This document shows, piece after piece, positions 1 to 7,075 of a stretch of 9,592 nucleotides of DNA. Origin of the DNA: Aquabacterium sp. GTDB lineage: Bacteria; Pseudomonadota; Gammaproteobacteria; Burkholderiales; Burkholderiaceae_C. Positions within the stretch are counted from its first letter, which is position 1; each line of letters begins with the position of its first letter. The DNA lies in the NCBI GenBank assembly GCA_030654555.1, contig JAURXG010000369.1:1-9592 (forward strand). Reading direction: 5' to 3'. Under the pieces are notes generated by a model. That model had not been told where the DNA came from and ran no database searches. It worked only from the letters and a program-made list of their open reading frames with translations. The position numbers and the translations under genes are program-made.

Positions 1-1524
1 TTCAAGCGCGAAGGCGAAGACCCGACCCGCATGTTCGCGGGCGAGGGCGATGCCTTCCGCACCAACCGCCGCTTCAAGCTGCTGTCCGAAGGCCTGCCCG
101 CCAAGCGCCTGTCCACCGCCTTCGACTCGGTCACGCTGTACGGCAACGACCCCGATCCGCGGCCCGACATCTACGGCAAGGTCGGCAACTCGGGCGTGAG
201 CATCGCCACGCTGGACGACATGAAGGTGCTCTACGGCGGCTTCGACCTCTGCCACCCAGCCACGTCCGTGTCCATGACCATCAACGGCCCGGCGCCCAGC
301 ATCCTGGCGATGTTCATGAACACCGCCATCGACCAGAACCTGCACAAGTTCCGCACCGACAACGGCCGCGATCCCACCGACGACGAGACCCAGAAGATCC
401 GCGCCTGGACGCTGGCCAACGTGCGCGGCACGGTGCAGGCCGACATCCTGAAGGAAGACCAGGGCCAGAACACCTGCATCTTCAGCACCGAGTTCAGCCT
501 GAAGGTGATGGGCGACATCGCCGAGTATTTCGTGCACCACGACGTGCGCAACTTCTACTCGGTGTCGATCAGCGGGTATCACATCGCCGAGGCCGGCGCC
601 AACCCGCTCAGCCAGCTCGCGTTCACGCTCTCCAACGGCTTCACCTTCGTCGAAGCCTACCTGGCGCGCGGCATGCACATCGACGACTTCGCGCCCAACC
701 TGAGCTTCTTCTTCAGCAACGGCATGGACCCGGAGTACACCGTGCTCGGCCGTGTGGCGCGCCGCATCTGGGCGGTGGCGATGAAGGAGCGCTACGGCGC
801 CAACGAGCGCAGACAGAAACTGAAGTACCACGTGCAGACCAGCGGGCGCAGCCTGCACGCGCAGGAAATCCAGTTCAACGACATCCGCACCACGCTGCAG
901 GCGCTGATCGCGATCTACGACAACTGCAACTCGCTGCACACCAACGCCTTCGACGAAGCCATCACCACGCCGACCGAAGAGTCGGTGCGCCGGGCGATGG
1001 CGATCCAGCTCATCATCAACCGCGAATGGGGCCTGGCGAAGAACGAGAACCCGAACCAGGGCGCCTTCATCATCGAAGAGCTGACCGAGCTGGTCGAGGA
1101 GGCCGTGCTGAGCGAGTTCGAGAAGATCGCCGAGCGCGGCGGTGTGCTCGGCGCGATGGAGACCGGCTACCAGCGCAGCAAGATCCAGGAAGAGTCGATG
1201 CACTACGAGATGCAGAAGCACACCGGCGAGTACCCGATCATCGGCGTCAACACCTTCCGCAACCCGCACGAAGACCCGAACCCCAAGCAGATCGAGCTGG
1301 CCCGGTCGACGACGGAAGAGAAGGAATCGCAGCTGGCCCGGCTGGCTGATTTCCACGCCCGCCACGCCGCCGAGTCACCGGCGATGCTCAAACGCCTTCA
1401 GCAGGCGGTGATCGCCAACGACAACGTCTTCAACGTGCTGATGGACGCGGTGCGCTGCTGCAGCCTGGGCCAGATCACCAACGCGCTGTTCGAGGTGGGC
1501 GGCCAGTACCGGCGCAGCATGTAA
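1..1524 (+). CDS. icmF: IcmF-type fused isobutyryl-CoA mutase, C-terminal part (5' end outside window)
   Basis: This adenosylcobalamin-dependent mutase interconverts isobutyryl-CoA and n-butyryl-CoA in the cytoplasm. The reading frame is open from base 1 and ends at TAA 1522-1524, giving 507 visible residues. It begins inside the substrate-binding TIM barrel with FKREGEDPTRMFAGEG, a stretch I recognise from IcmF. The Tyr-His pair of the mutase active site (SISGYH) is at codons 193-194 (577-582). The codon at 466-468 (visible residue 156, in GQNTCIF) is Gln where methylmalonyl-CoA mutases have Arg; this corresponds to Gln742 of Cupriavidus IcmF and argues against methylmalonyl-CoA as substrate. 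The partner Phe would lie just before base 1. No C-terminal DxHxxG cobalamin domain follows, as expected for IcmF, where the B12 domain and MeaI-like GTPase are N-terminal. A stand-alone IcmA-like large subunit is the alternative. The ATG at 31 is internal, not the start. Confidence 0.93.
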   Translation, partial: FKREGEDPTRMFAGEGDAFRTNRRFKLLSEGLPAKRLSTAFDSVTLYGNDPDPRPDIYGKVGNSGVSIATLDDMKVLYGGFDLCHPATSVSMTINGPAPSILAMFMNTAIDQNLHKFRTDNGRDPTDDETQKIRAWTLANVRGTVQADILKEDQGQNTCIFSTEFSLKVMGDIAEYFVHHDVRNFYSVSISGYHIAEAGANPLSQLAFTLSNGFTFVEAYLARGMHIDDFAPNLSFFFSNGMDPEYTVLGRVARRIWAVAMKERYGANERRQKLKYHVQTSGRSLHAQEIQFNDIRTTLQALIAIYDNCNSLHTNAFDEAITTPTEESVRRAMAIQLIINREWGLAKNENPNQGAFIIEELTELVEEAVLSEFEKIAERGGVLGAMETGYQRSKIQEESMHYEMQKHTGEYPIIGVNTFRNPHEDPNPKQIELARSTTEEKESQLARLADFHARHAAESPAMLKRLQQAVIANDNVFNVLMDAVRCCSLGQITNALFEVGGQYRRSM

Positions 1525-1533
1525 GCGCGCAGC

Positions 1534-1560
1534 GGCGGCGGGTGCACGGCGCGCGCCGCC
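1534..1560. terminator. Possible weak hairpin between convergent icmF and pilV
   Basis: A 7-bp inverted repeat, GGCGGCG (1534-1540) and CGCCGCC (1554-1560), with a 13-base loop lies in the 45-base gap between the convergent stops of icmF and pilV. There is no T-tract on either strand, and GC-rich repeats of this length arise easily here, so the terminator role is inferred from position only. Confidence 0.25.
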
Positions 1561-1569
1561 CCCGCACGC

Positions 1570-2715
1570 TCAGCTGGACGGGCAATCGTCCGAGCGGTTG
1601 GTGTTGCTGCCGTTGCAGGCCTGGTGCGGCGTGGTGGCCAGGCTGTTCACCGTGGGGCAGCTGGCGTTGTCGGTGATCACGTAGTTCTGGCTGTCCAGCG
1701 ACTCGGCCACCTGGCTGTAGGGTTGCACGTTGCGCTGGTTGGCGCCGATGCCGTTGGCCGCCGGGTACTGGAAGCGGCACACCAGCAGGTCGCTGCCGGC
1801 ATGCAGCCCGCTGCCGGCCAGCTTGATGCTGCCCGACCATGCCGCACCGCTGGACGGCATGCTGACCACGCACAGGTAGTACTTGTAGCCGCTGATGGCC
1901 GCGCCGGTGGTCTGGTCCACCGCATTCGACACCGAGCAGGTCATGCCCGATTCGCCGTTGATGCCGCCGGTGTGGATCGCCAGCCCCGTCGGGAAGCTGC
2001 TCATGCTGTGCAGCGAGATGTAGCCCGCCAGGATGTAGGCCGTGGCGTCCGAGCAGTCGCGCAGGTCGGCCAGGGTGATGGTGGTCACGCCCGACGAAAG
2101 ATTGCAGGACTTGACCACGTAGCCCGACTCGTTGGAGAACACCACGGCGAAGCTGGTGTTGGGCAGGCGGAAGGCGCTTTCGCCATTGCCCAGGTCGGAT
2201 GCCGGCACGGGGATGTTGAGGTTGCGGTTCTTCGGCCGCTTGAGCGTGGTGTTGGCCGGCAGCGGAAAGCCCAGCACGCCGGAGTCGACCGGATCGGTGC
2301 GCGAGATCACCGTGGCCATGCTGACGGTCTGCACCTCGTTGCTGCGGTCCGTCCAGCTGACGTCGACCTGCAGCGTGCGCATGGTGTCGGCGCTGGTGCC
2401 GCTGAAGGTCCAGCGGCGCGTGAACTCGCCGTTCGTGGCGATCCTGTCCTCGCCGCTGGCCAGGCCGTTCCACGACACCGCGCCGGCGCCGGCGGCGATC
2501 TGGGTGTAGGCGCGCATCGCCTCGACCTGGTCGACCGCCAGGCGGGTGGCCTCGCTGCGCTGGCGCGCCACGTCCTCCGACCGCGACAACTTGAGGAAGG
2601 TGGCCGCCATCGCCAGCAGGCCCACCGCCAGCACCAGCATGGTGATCACCGCCTCGACCAGCGCGAAGCCGCGGGCGGCGGGACGGGGCGAGCGGTTGGG
2701 GTGTCGGCGCATCAT
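1570..2715 (-). CDS. pilV: Type IV pilus minor pilin PilV, long form
   Basis: This is a minor pilin, exported and processed by prepilin peptidase, expected in the pilus-priming and tip complex. It has 381 residues. A 16-residue basic leader ends in Gly16, followed by FALVE with Glu21 at mature +5 and a hydrophobic helix to about residue 42; GFALVEAVITMLVLAVGLLA is typical of PilV. Residues 43-140 continue the pilin helix and a beta-rich section. Residues 150-381 form a large C-terminal part with eight cysteines (204, 221, 260, 282, 313, 353, 367, 378). The last pair brackets a 10-residue Ser/Asn/Asp-rich loop at the C-terminus, like the disulfide loop of major pilins. The start is the ATG at 2715-2713, which shares ATGA with the stop of pilX. 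No Shine-Dalgarno is visible, so translation is probably coupled. PilV proteins are often about half this length. The family call is firm; the function of the extra region is unknown. Confidence 0.85.
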   Translation of the reverse strand: MMRRHPNRSPRPAARGFALVEAVITMLVLAVGLLAMAATFLKLSRSEDVARQRSEATRLAVDQVEAMRAYTQIAAGAGAVSWNGLASGEDRIATNGEFTRRWTFSGTSADTMRTLQVDVSWTDRSNEVQTVSMATVISRTDPVDSGVLGFPLPANTTLKRPKNRNLNIPVPASDLGNGESAFRLPNTSFAVVFSNESGYVVKSCNLSSGVTTITLADLRDCSDATAYILAGYISLHSMSSFPTGLAIHTGGINGESGMTCSVSNAVDQTTGAAISGYKYYLCVVSMPSSGAAWSGSIKLAGSGLHAGSDLLVCRFQYPAANGIGANQRNVQPYSQVAESLDSQNYVITDNASCPTVNSLATTPHQACNGSNTNRSDDCPSS

Positions 2716-4031
2716 GGCAGGGTGTCCGCGCCCGCGCGGAAGTCGCGCCAGCTGCCTGGCACGCGCACCATCAGCGCGGTCAGCCGGCGGGCGTTGAGCA
2801 GGGCTTCGGCGTCGTAGGTGAGCGTGCCGTTGCCGTTGTTGCGGTAACCGCGGCACGACACCTGCGCCCCGTAGATCATGGCGCTGCCGGTGCCCAGGTC
2901 GTCGGTCTGCGCGTCGTTGGAGAAGATCAACCCGTAGAACACGTTGCCGCCGTTCAGGTCGACCGCGTTCGGCGTCACCAGCGTGATCGGATCGTTGCGG
3001 CTGCCGTAGGTGTCGTTGCCGCTGAGGTGCAGGTCGGTGGCCATGTAGAACGAGCGCCAGCCGTCGTTGTAGGCGCCGGTCAGCGCCTCGCGGCACGACG
3101 ACGCGCTGGTGCAGGACAAGGTCTTGGTCGACGGCAGGTCGCGGTACTGCTCGATGGTCGAGCCGAAGTACGCGCTGAACATGCTGGAGTTGCTGCAGGT
3201 GCTGGTGTCGGCGCTGGCCAGCGCCGCCAGCGAGCTGTCGTTGCCCACCATCGCGTTGTTGACCGGCTGGCCCTGCAGCGTGGTCGAGTTCACCCCGCTG
3301 CCGGCCGCGATGCCCGCGCCGGCGTTGACCAGGATGCCGTTGGTGGTGACATCGCGGTTGATGATGTTGTAGGAGCCACCCAGGTCGCAGGTGGTGCCGC
3401 AGGTCAGTGGCGCCGAGGGCATGGCCCGCAGCACCGCGCGCATCTTCAGCGTCACCGACAGGCGGGCGTTGCCGTCGCCGGCGGTGAAGTTGGTCGAGTC
3501 GCAGGCCACCGCCTGCGCGTTGCAGGCGTAGACGGTGAGCTTGACCGCCTCGGCGTCGCCCGGCACCGCCTCGAAGGCCACGGTGAAGCTGGGCTGCAGC
3601 GCATTGCCCAGGGCCGCCACGGCGGTGCCGCCGGCGGGCACCGCCGGGCAGTTGCAGGCCAGGCCGCCGGGCGTGAACTTGCAGCCGGGAAAGGTGTTGG
3701 TGGCCGGCGCCACGTCGCTGCTGGGGTTGGTGGCGGCGTTGTAGCGCGTCAGCACGTAGCGCTTGCGGAAGGATTGGTTGGTGGTGGTCAGCAGGTTGCA
3801 GTTGGCACCGATGTCGAAGGGCGCGTTCAGCATGCCGGTGGCCCACTCGATGCCGGCCTCGGCCACCTCGTGGGCCTGCGTGGCCTGCATCTGGTTGGCC
3901 ACCGTGCGCTGCTCGAACAGCACGCTGCGGTTGAGGTACAGCACGGCGATGGTCGACAGCAGCAGCAGCATCACCGTGATGGCCAGTGCCGCGCTGCCTT
4001 GCGGCGGCCGTGGGGGAGGACGGGTCGGCAT
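2712..4031 (-). CDS. pilX: PilX-type minor pilin / pilus assembly protein, long form
   Basis: This is a PilX N-terminal-domain protein of 439 residues, expected in the inner membrane and periplasm as part of the minor pilin priming complex. The leader MPTRPPPRPPQG precedes a hydrophobic helix at residues 13-34, followed by FEQRTVANQMQATQAHEVAEAG (39-60). That stretch matches the PilX pattern of EEK-x-A-G-N followed by AFQAAEA. As in many PilX and GspK-like pilins there is no Glu at +5; mature position 1 would be Ser13. The body holds twelve cysteines (78, 117, 126, 128, 170, 177, 211, 215, 279, 307, 313, 393), several in close pairs. A D-x-S-L-x-x-L...FSAYFG stretch (265-290) and VFYGLIFSNDA (364-374) recall the extended PilX proteins of other betaproteobacteria, from memory. 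It starts nine bases after the pilW stop with no good Shine-Dalgarno. Classical PilX proteins are 150-200 residues, so the extra 200 or more residues are notable. Confidence 0.82.
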   Translation of the reverse strand: MPTRPPPRPPQGSAALAITVMLLLLSTIAVLYLNRSVLFEQRTVANQMQATQAHEVAEAGIEWATGMLNAPFDIGANCNLLTTTNQSFRKRYVLTRYNAATNPSSDVAPATNTFPGCKFTPGGLACNCPAVPAGGTAVAALGNALQPSFTVAFEAVPGDAEAVKLTVYACNAQAVACDSTNFTAGDGNARLSVTLKMRAVLRAMPSAPLTCGTTCDLGGSYNIINRDVTTNGILVNAGAGIAAGSGVNSTTLQGQPVNNAMVGNDSSLAALASADTSTCSNSSMFSAYFGSTIEQYRDLPSTKTLSCTSASSCREALTGAYNDGWRSFYMATDLHLSGNDTYGSRNDPITLVTPNAVDLNGGNVFYGLIFSNDAQTDDLGTGSAMIYGAQVSCRGYRNNGNGTLTYDAEALLNARRLTALMVRVPGSWRDFRAGADTLP

Positions 4032-4040
4032 GTCGGGCGC

Positions 4041-4739
4041 TCAGGCCGGGCAGCGGCCGGCCAGTTGATCGTTGCGCAGCCGCACCGTGGTGCGCAGCTC
4101 GCGCACCACGGTGGGATCGGCGGCGGCGGAGGCGGTCAGCCGCACGGCGTAGCTGCGCACCGTGCTGGTGGGGCAATTGGGCGTGCCCGCGTTGCAGGCG
4201 CGCGGGCACATGTGGCCCAGCGGCAGCACGGTGACGCTGGGCGTGATCACCAGCCCGTCGTCGGCCATCCGCATCACCTTGGTGTCGGTCACGTCGCGCC
4301 AGCCGTCGGCATCGCCGCGCATCTGCAACGCGCCTGCGTGGATGCGAAAGCCGAACTGCTCGTTGGCGTCGAGCGTGCCGTTCTCGGCCACGTCGCGCGA
4401 GAACTGGTAGGTGAAGCCAGCGCCCGCCGAGCCGGTGACACCGGCATAGGGGTTCTGCGCGGTGGCGGCGGTGGCGCCGATCGCCTGCGTGCCGCGGATG
4501 GCCTCGCCCCAGTAGCCGGCGCGCCGCAGGTCGCGGGTGACCAGGTCGGCGGCGACCCGCAGGTCCTGGTTGAAGCGCACGTCCGACAGCAGGCGGCGCG
4601 ATTTGTCGAGGTTACTGGCCGACATCGACAGCGCACCCGACACCACCAGCAGGCCGACGGTGATGCCCACCATCAGCTCGACGATCGACACGCCGCGCCG
4701 CAACCGGGTGGCCAGGCCTCGCGCGTGGCGCCTCAGCAT
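4041..4739 (-). CDS. pilW: Type IV pilus minor pilin PilW
   Basis: This is a minor pilin of 232 residues, predicted to be processed by prepilin peptidase and to join the pilus-initiating complex with FimT, PilV and PilX. The 16-residue leader ends in Gly16, then VSIVE with Glu21 at +5 and a hydrophobic helix to about residue 40. The segment DLVTRDLRRAGYWG (65-78) is the hallmark of PilW. Cysteines are at 178, 182, 189 and 230. The middle region (80-170) is poorly conserved to my eye. The ATG at 4739-4737 lies inside the end of fimT, giving a 7-base overlap (ATGCTGA). Only a weak G-rich stretch precedes it, so translation is likely coupled to fimT. The open frame extends upstream of this ATG, but that part is antisense-quality sequence within fimT and gives no pilin-like leader. 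Confidence 0.88.
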   Translation of the reverse strand: MLRRHARGLATRLRRGVSIVELMVGITVGLLVVSGALSMSASNLDKSRRLLSDVRFNQDLRVAADLVTRDLRRAGYWGEAIRGTQAIGATAATAQNPYAGVTGSAGAGFTYQFSRDVAENGTLDANEQFGFRIHAGALQMRGDADGWRDVTDTKVMRMADDGLVITPSVTVLPLGHMCPRACNAGTPNCPTSTVRSYAVRLTASAAADPTVVRELRTTVRLRNDQLAGRCPA

Positions 4740-5218
4740 GCCGAGTACCCCGCGAAGTCGGCGTTGGGGGCGCACAGCTGCACCCGACCCAGCGCGTTGG
4801 TGGTGGCGCGCAGGCGCGGCGTCATGAAGGCGCTGGTGGCATCCACCTGGGCCACGCTGGCGGTGCCGCGCAGCGGGTCGAAATTGACGCTCACGTTGCC
4901 GGTCAGCGAGGTGCCCAGCGGCAGGATCACCATCTTCAGGACCAGGTTGCCGCTGGTGATGGTGTAGAAGCCGCCCTCGGCCGCGGTGACCAGCGACACC
5001 GCGGCCTGGCGCCGGATGGCGGCGCTGCGCGCGTACTGCAGGTCCACGCTCAGCTCGTTGACCATGCCCTCGAGGCGCACGCGGGCAAAGGCGCTCAGGA
5101 ACGACGGCGCCGCCACGCCCAGCAGGATCACCGTGATGACCACGGCCACCAGCAGCTCCACCAGCGTCAGGCCACGACCGGCGCATCGGTGATCAGCCCA
5201 TCCTGCGCGGCGCGGCAT
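4733..5218 (-). CDS. fimT: FimT/FimU (GspH-family) minor pseudopilin
   Basis: This is a GspH/FimT-family minor pilin of 161 residues that helps nucleate type IV pili and, in some species, binds DNA during uptake. The leader of 16 residues ends in Gly16, followed by LTLVE (Glu21 at +5) and a hydrophobic helix to about residue 42. The family signature QYARSAAIRR is at 61-70, followed by a beta-rich GspH domain. Two mature cysteines (149 and the C-terminal residue 161) could form a terminal loop; Cys12 is in the leader and would be removed. The ATG at 5218-5216 overlaps the upstream TGA by one base (TGATG), and a GGAG six bases before it (5225-5228, minus strand) supports this start. It is the second gene of the operon. 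Confidence 0.88.
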   Translation of the reverse strand: MPRRAGWADHRCAGRGLTLVELLVAVVITVILLGVAAPSFLSAFARVRLEGMVNELSVDLQYARSAAIRRQAAVSLVTAAEGGFYTITSGNLVLKMVILPLGTSLTGNVSVNFDPLRGTASVAQVDATSAFMTPRLRATTNALGRVQLCAPNADFAGYSAC

Positions 5219-5631
5219 CAGCGGCTCCAGCAGGCGGCCGGGCTGTAGACCGGGCTGCCGTTGGCCACGATGACGGTCAGCGTCGCGCAGCTGCCGTCAT
5301 GCTCCTGGCCCTTGCCGCTGACGGCGCTGGCCGTCAGCGTGTAGCCGTTGCCGGTGGCCGCCGAGAGCGCCATGCGGTAATAACCACCGACCGAGGTGCT
5401 GGGCTGGTTCAGCGCCGTCAGGCTGTTGCTGTAGACGGGGTTCAAGCCGCGCCAGCGCTCCTGCGCATGCAGCACGCCCACCACCATGTCCGCCGCATCC
5501 GTGCGCCGCCCGCGGCGCACGGTGTCGTTGAAGCTGGGCAGGGCCAGGCCCAGCAGCACCGCGGCGATGGCCACGGCGATCATCAGCTCGATCAGCGTGA
5601 AACCACGGGCCGGGGAGTGGTGAGGGAGCAT
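5218..5631 (-). CDS. pilE: PilE-like type IV minor pilin, first gene of the operon
   Basis: This is a PilE/ComP-type pilin of 137 residues. A short 10-residue leader (MLPHHSPARG) precedes FTLIE with Glu15 at mature +5 and a hydrophobic helix to about residue 34. The following RRGRRTDAADMVVGVLHAQE region (39-58) matches the conserved alpha-helix of PilE minor pilins, normally rich in aligned Arg and Gln-Glu residues. A C-terminal pair, Cys115 and Cys134, would enclose an 18-residue disulfide loop. The size is normal for the family. It lies at the 5' end of the pilin operon, whereas pilE usually comes last in the fimU-pilVWXY1E order. The ATG at 5631-5629 has no visible Shine-Dalgarno; I keep it because it gives a correct leader. 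Minor pilin versus a competence pilin such as ComP cannot be separated by eye. Confidence 0.85.
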   Translation of the reverse strand: MLPHHSPARGFTLIELMIAVAIAAVLLGLALPSFNDTVRRGRRTDAADMVVGVLHAQERWRGLNPVYSNSLTALNQPSTSVGGYYRMALSAATGNGYTLTASAVSGKGQEHDGSCATLTVIVANGSPVYSPAACWSR

Positions 5632-5764
5632 GGAAGGCTATCGGCCGCTTCAGCGCCGCACTTGAGGCCGACGGCCGACCGGTGTGTATCCAGTTGTTGC
5701 TGCCGAGCGCGTCGACGCGGTGGGCCAGAACCCGATGCACGGTCTGTAGCGCAGGCGACGCGGC

Positions 5765-5778
5765 GCGGTGCGCACCGC
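5765..5778. promoter_or_regulatory. Perfect 14-bp palindrome in the divergent pilE / binding-protein promoter region
   Basis: GCGGTGCGCACCGC is its own reverse complement. It sits in the 222-base gap (5632-5853) between the divergent pilE-like gene and the substrate-binding-protein gene. A weak -10-like TAGACT follows at 5783-5788 on the plus strand, so the palindrome would fall in the -10/-35 spacer of a promoter for the binding protein. No convincing -35 is present. An operator role is inferred; the rest of the gap shows no gene. Confidence 0.35.
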
Positions 5779-5837
5779 CCGATAGACTGCGGCCGCCGGC
5801 GCTGCGCAGCCCCTTGCCCTGCACCGGATCCACCCTC

Positions 5838-5844
5838 GAGGAGA
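5838..5844 (+). promoter_or_regulatory. Strong Shine-Dalgarno of the substrate-binding-protein gene
   Basis: GAGGAGA lies nine bases before the ATG at 5854 and fixes that start. The open frame extends far upstream (to 5299), but nothing before 5854 resembles this family, and the signal peptide begins at this ATG. Confidence 0.8.
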
Positions 5845-5853
5845 CCTGCCCTG

Positions 5854-7032
5854 ATGAAGAACCGCTCATTCACCCGTCTGGTGACGGCCGTGGCCATCGC
5901 CACCGCCTTCACTGGCTCGGCCCTGGCCGCCAGTAAGACCGAGATCAAGCTCGGCAACACGGTGCCCTACAGCGGCCCGGCCTCGTTCTACGGCGTGGTC
6001 GGCCAGGCCACGGCGGCCTACTTCGCCAAGGTCAACGACGAAGGCGGCATCAACGGCCGCAAGGTGACGGTGATCAGCCTGGACGACGCGCTGGCCCCGC
6101 CCAAGACGGTCGAGCAGGTGCGCAAGCTGGTCGAGCAGGACGAGGTGGACGCCATCGTCAACCAGGTCGGCACGGCCACCGCCTCGTCGGTGCGGCAGTA
6201 CCTCAATGCCAAGGGCGTGCCGCAGTTGTTCGTGCAGTCGGGCTCCAACAACTTCCAGCAGCCCAAGGCCTTCCGCTACAGCACCTCGGCGCTGATGAGC
6301 TACGAGTTCGAAGCCAAGGTCTACGGCCAGCTGATCGCCAAGGACAAACCTTCGGCCAAGGTGGGCATCCTCTACCAGAACGACGACTACGGCAAAGACT
6401 ACCTGCGTGGCCTGAAGGCCGGCCTCGGCAAGGCGCTGACGGCCGAGATCACCTATGAGCAGAGCGACCCCACGCTCGACTCGCAGGTGCTGGCGCTGCG
6501 CGCGGCGGGGGTCGACGTGATCGTGCTGGCGGCCTACTCCAAGCAGGTGAGCCAGTCGCTGCGCAAGATGACCGAGCTGGGCTGGAAGCCGCTGGTCTAC
6601 ATCAGCCACGTCTCCGCCCAGGTGCACCCGACGCTGGCGCTGGTGGGGCTGGAGAACACCGTGGGCGTGATGACCGCCGCGGTGGTGAAGGATCCGTCCG
6701 ACCCCACCTGGCACAACGACGCCGACTACAAGACCTGGCTGGCCTGGATGACCAAGTACCAGCCCAAGGGCGACATCAACAACTCGGCCAATGCCTCGGT
6801 CTACGCCACCAGTGCGGCCATCGCGCAGGTGCTGAAGGCGGCCGGCGACGACCTGAGCCGCGAGAACATCCTCAAGCAGATGACCCAGCTGAAGGACTAT
6901 GCCGCGCCGATGCTGCTGCCGGGCATCACGATGTCGATGTCGACCGACAACTACAACCTCTTCCGCAAGATCCAGATCATGCGCTTCGACGGCAAGCGCT
7001 GGGTGGCGCAGGGCAAGCCCGTGGGCGAGTGA
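5854..7032 (+). CDS. Type I periplasmic substrate-binding protein of an ABC transporter (LivK-like)
   Basis: This is an exported solute-binding protein of the branched-chain amino acid/amide (HAAT) class, 392 residues. A signal peptide covers residues 1-25 (basic MKNRSFTR, hydrophobic core, then GSALA before the cut). The mature part has the two-lobed periplasmic-binding-protein type I pattern. It starts with KLGNTVPYSGPASFYG (33-47), then GGINGRKV (64-71), the DDALAPPKTVEQVRKLVEQD run (77-96), VGTATASSV (105-113; likely ligand-contacting Ser/Thr) and LYQNDDYGKDYLRGLKAG (173-190). These match the LivK-like subgroup in which the ligand is often not an amino acid. No permease or ATPase gene is adjacent, so the transporter partner must lie elsewhere. 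The gene is probably monocistronic: its own promoter region lies upstream and a strong hairpin follows. The ligand cannot be named; the family call is sure. Confidence 0.93.
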   Translation: MKNRSFTRLVTAVAIATAFTGSALAASKTEIKLGNTVPYSGPASFYGVVGQATAAYFAKVNDEGGINGRKVTVISLDDALAPPKTVEQVRKLVEQDEVDAIVNQVGTATASSVRQYLNAKGVPQLFVQSGSNNFQQPKAFRYSTSALMSYEFEAKVYGQLIAKDKPSAKVGILYQNDDYGKDYLRGLKAGLGKALTAEITYEQSDPTLDSQVLALRAAGVDVIVLAAYSKQVSQSLRKMTELGWKPLVYISHVSAQVHPTLALVGLENTVGVMTAAVVKDPSDPTWHNDADYKTWLAWMTKYQPKGDINNSANASVYATSAAIAQVLKAAGDDLSRENILKQMTQLKDYAAPMLLPGITMSMSTDNYNLFRKIQIMRFDGKRWVAQGKPVGE

Positions 7033-7075
7033 GCCACTGCGGCGCACGCACCACCGCGCCGGGCTGATGCAACGC

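Noticed and set aside
1570..4209. An 879-codon open frame on the minus strand
   Set aside because: Only its last 381 codons (from 2715) read as a protein (PilV). The earlier part lies out of frame across pilX and the end of pilW and has Arg/His/Gln/Ala-rich shadow composition.
3027..4967. A 646-codon open frame on the plus strand opposite pilX, pilW and fimT
   Set aside because: Composition is dominated by Gly, Ala, Arg, His and Val with no domain pattern. It is the antisense of three well-supported pilin genes in GC-rich DNA.
5664..5680. Short GGCCGAC direct repeats upstream of pilE
   Set aside because: Only two 7-base copies in GC-rich DNA, which is expected by chance and too short to claim an iteron or operator.
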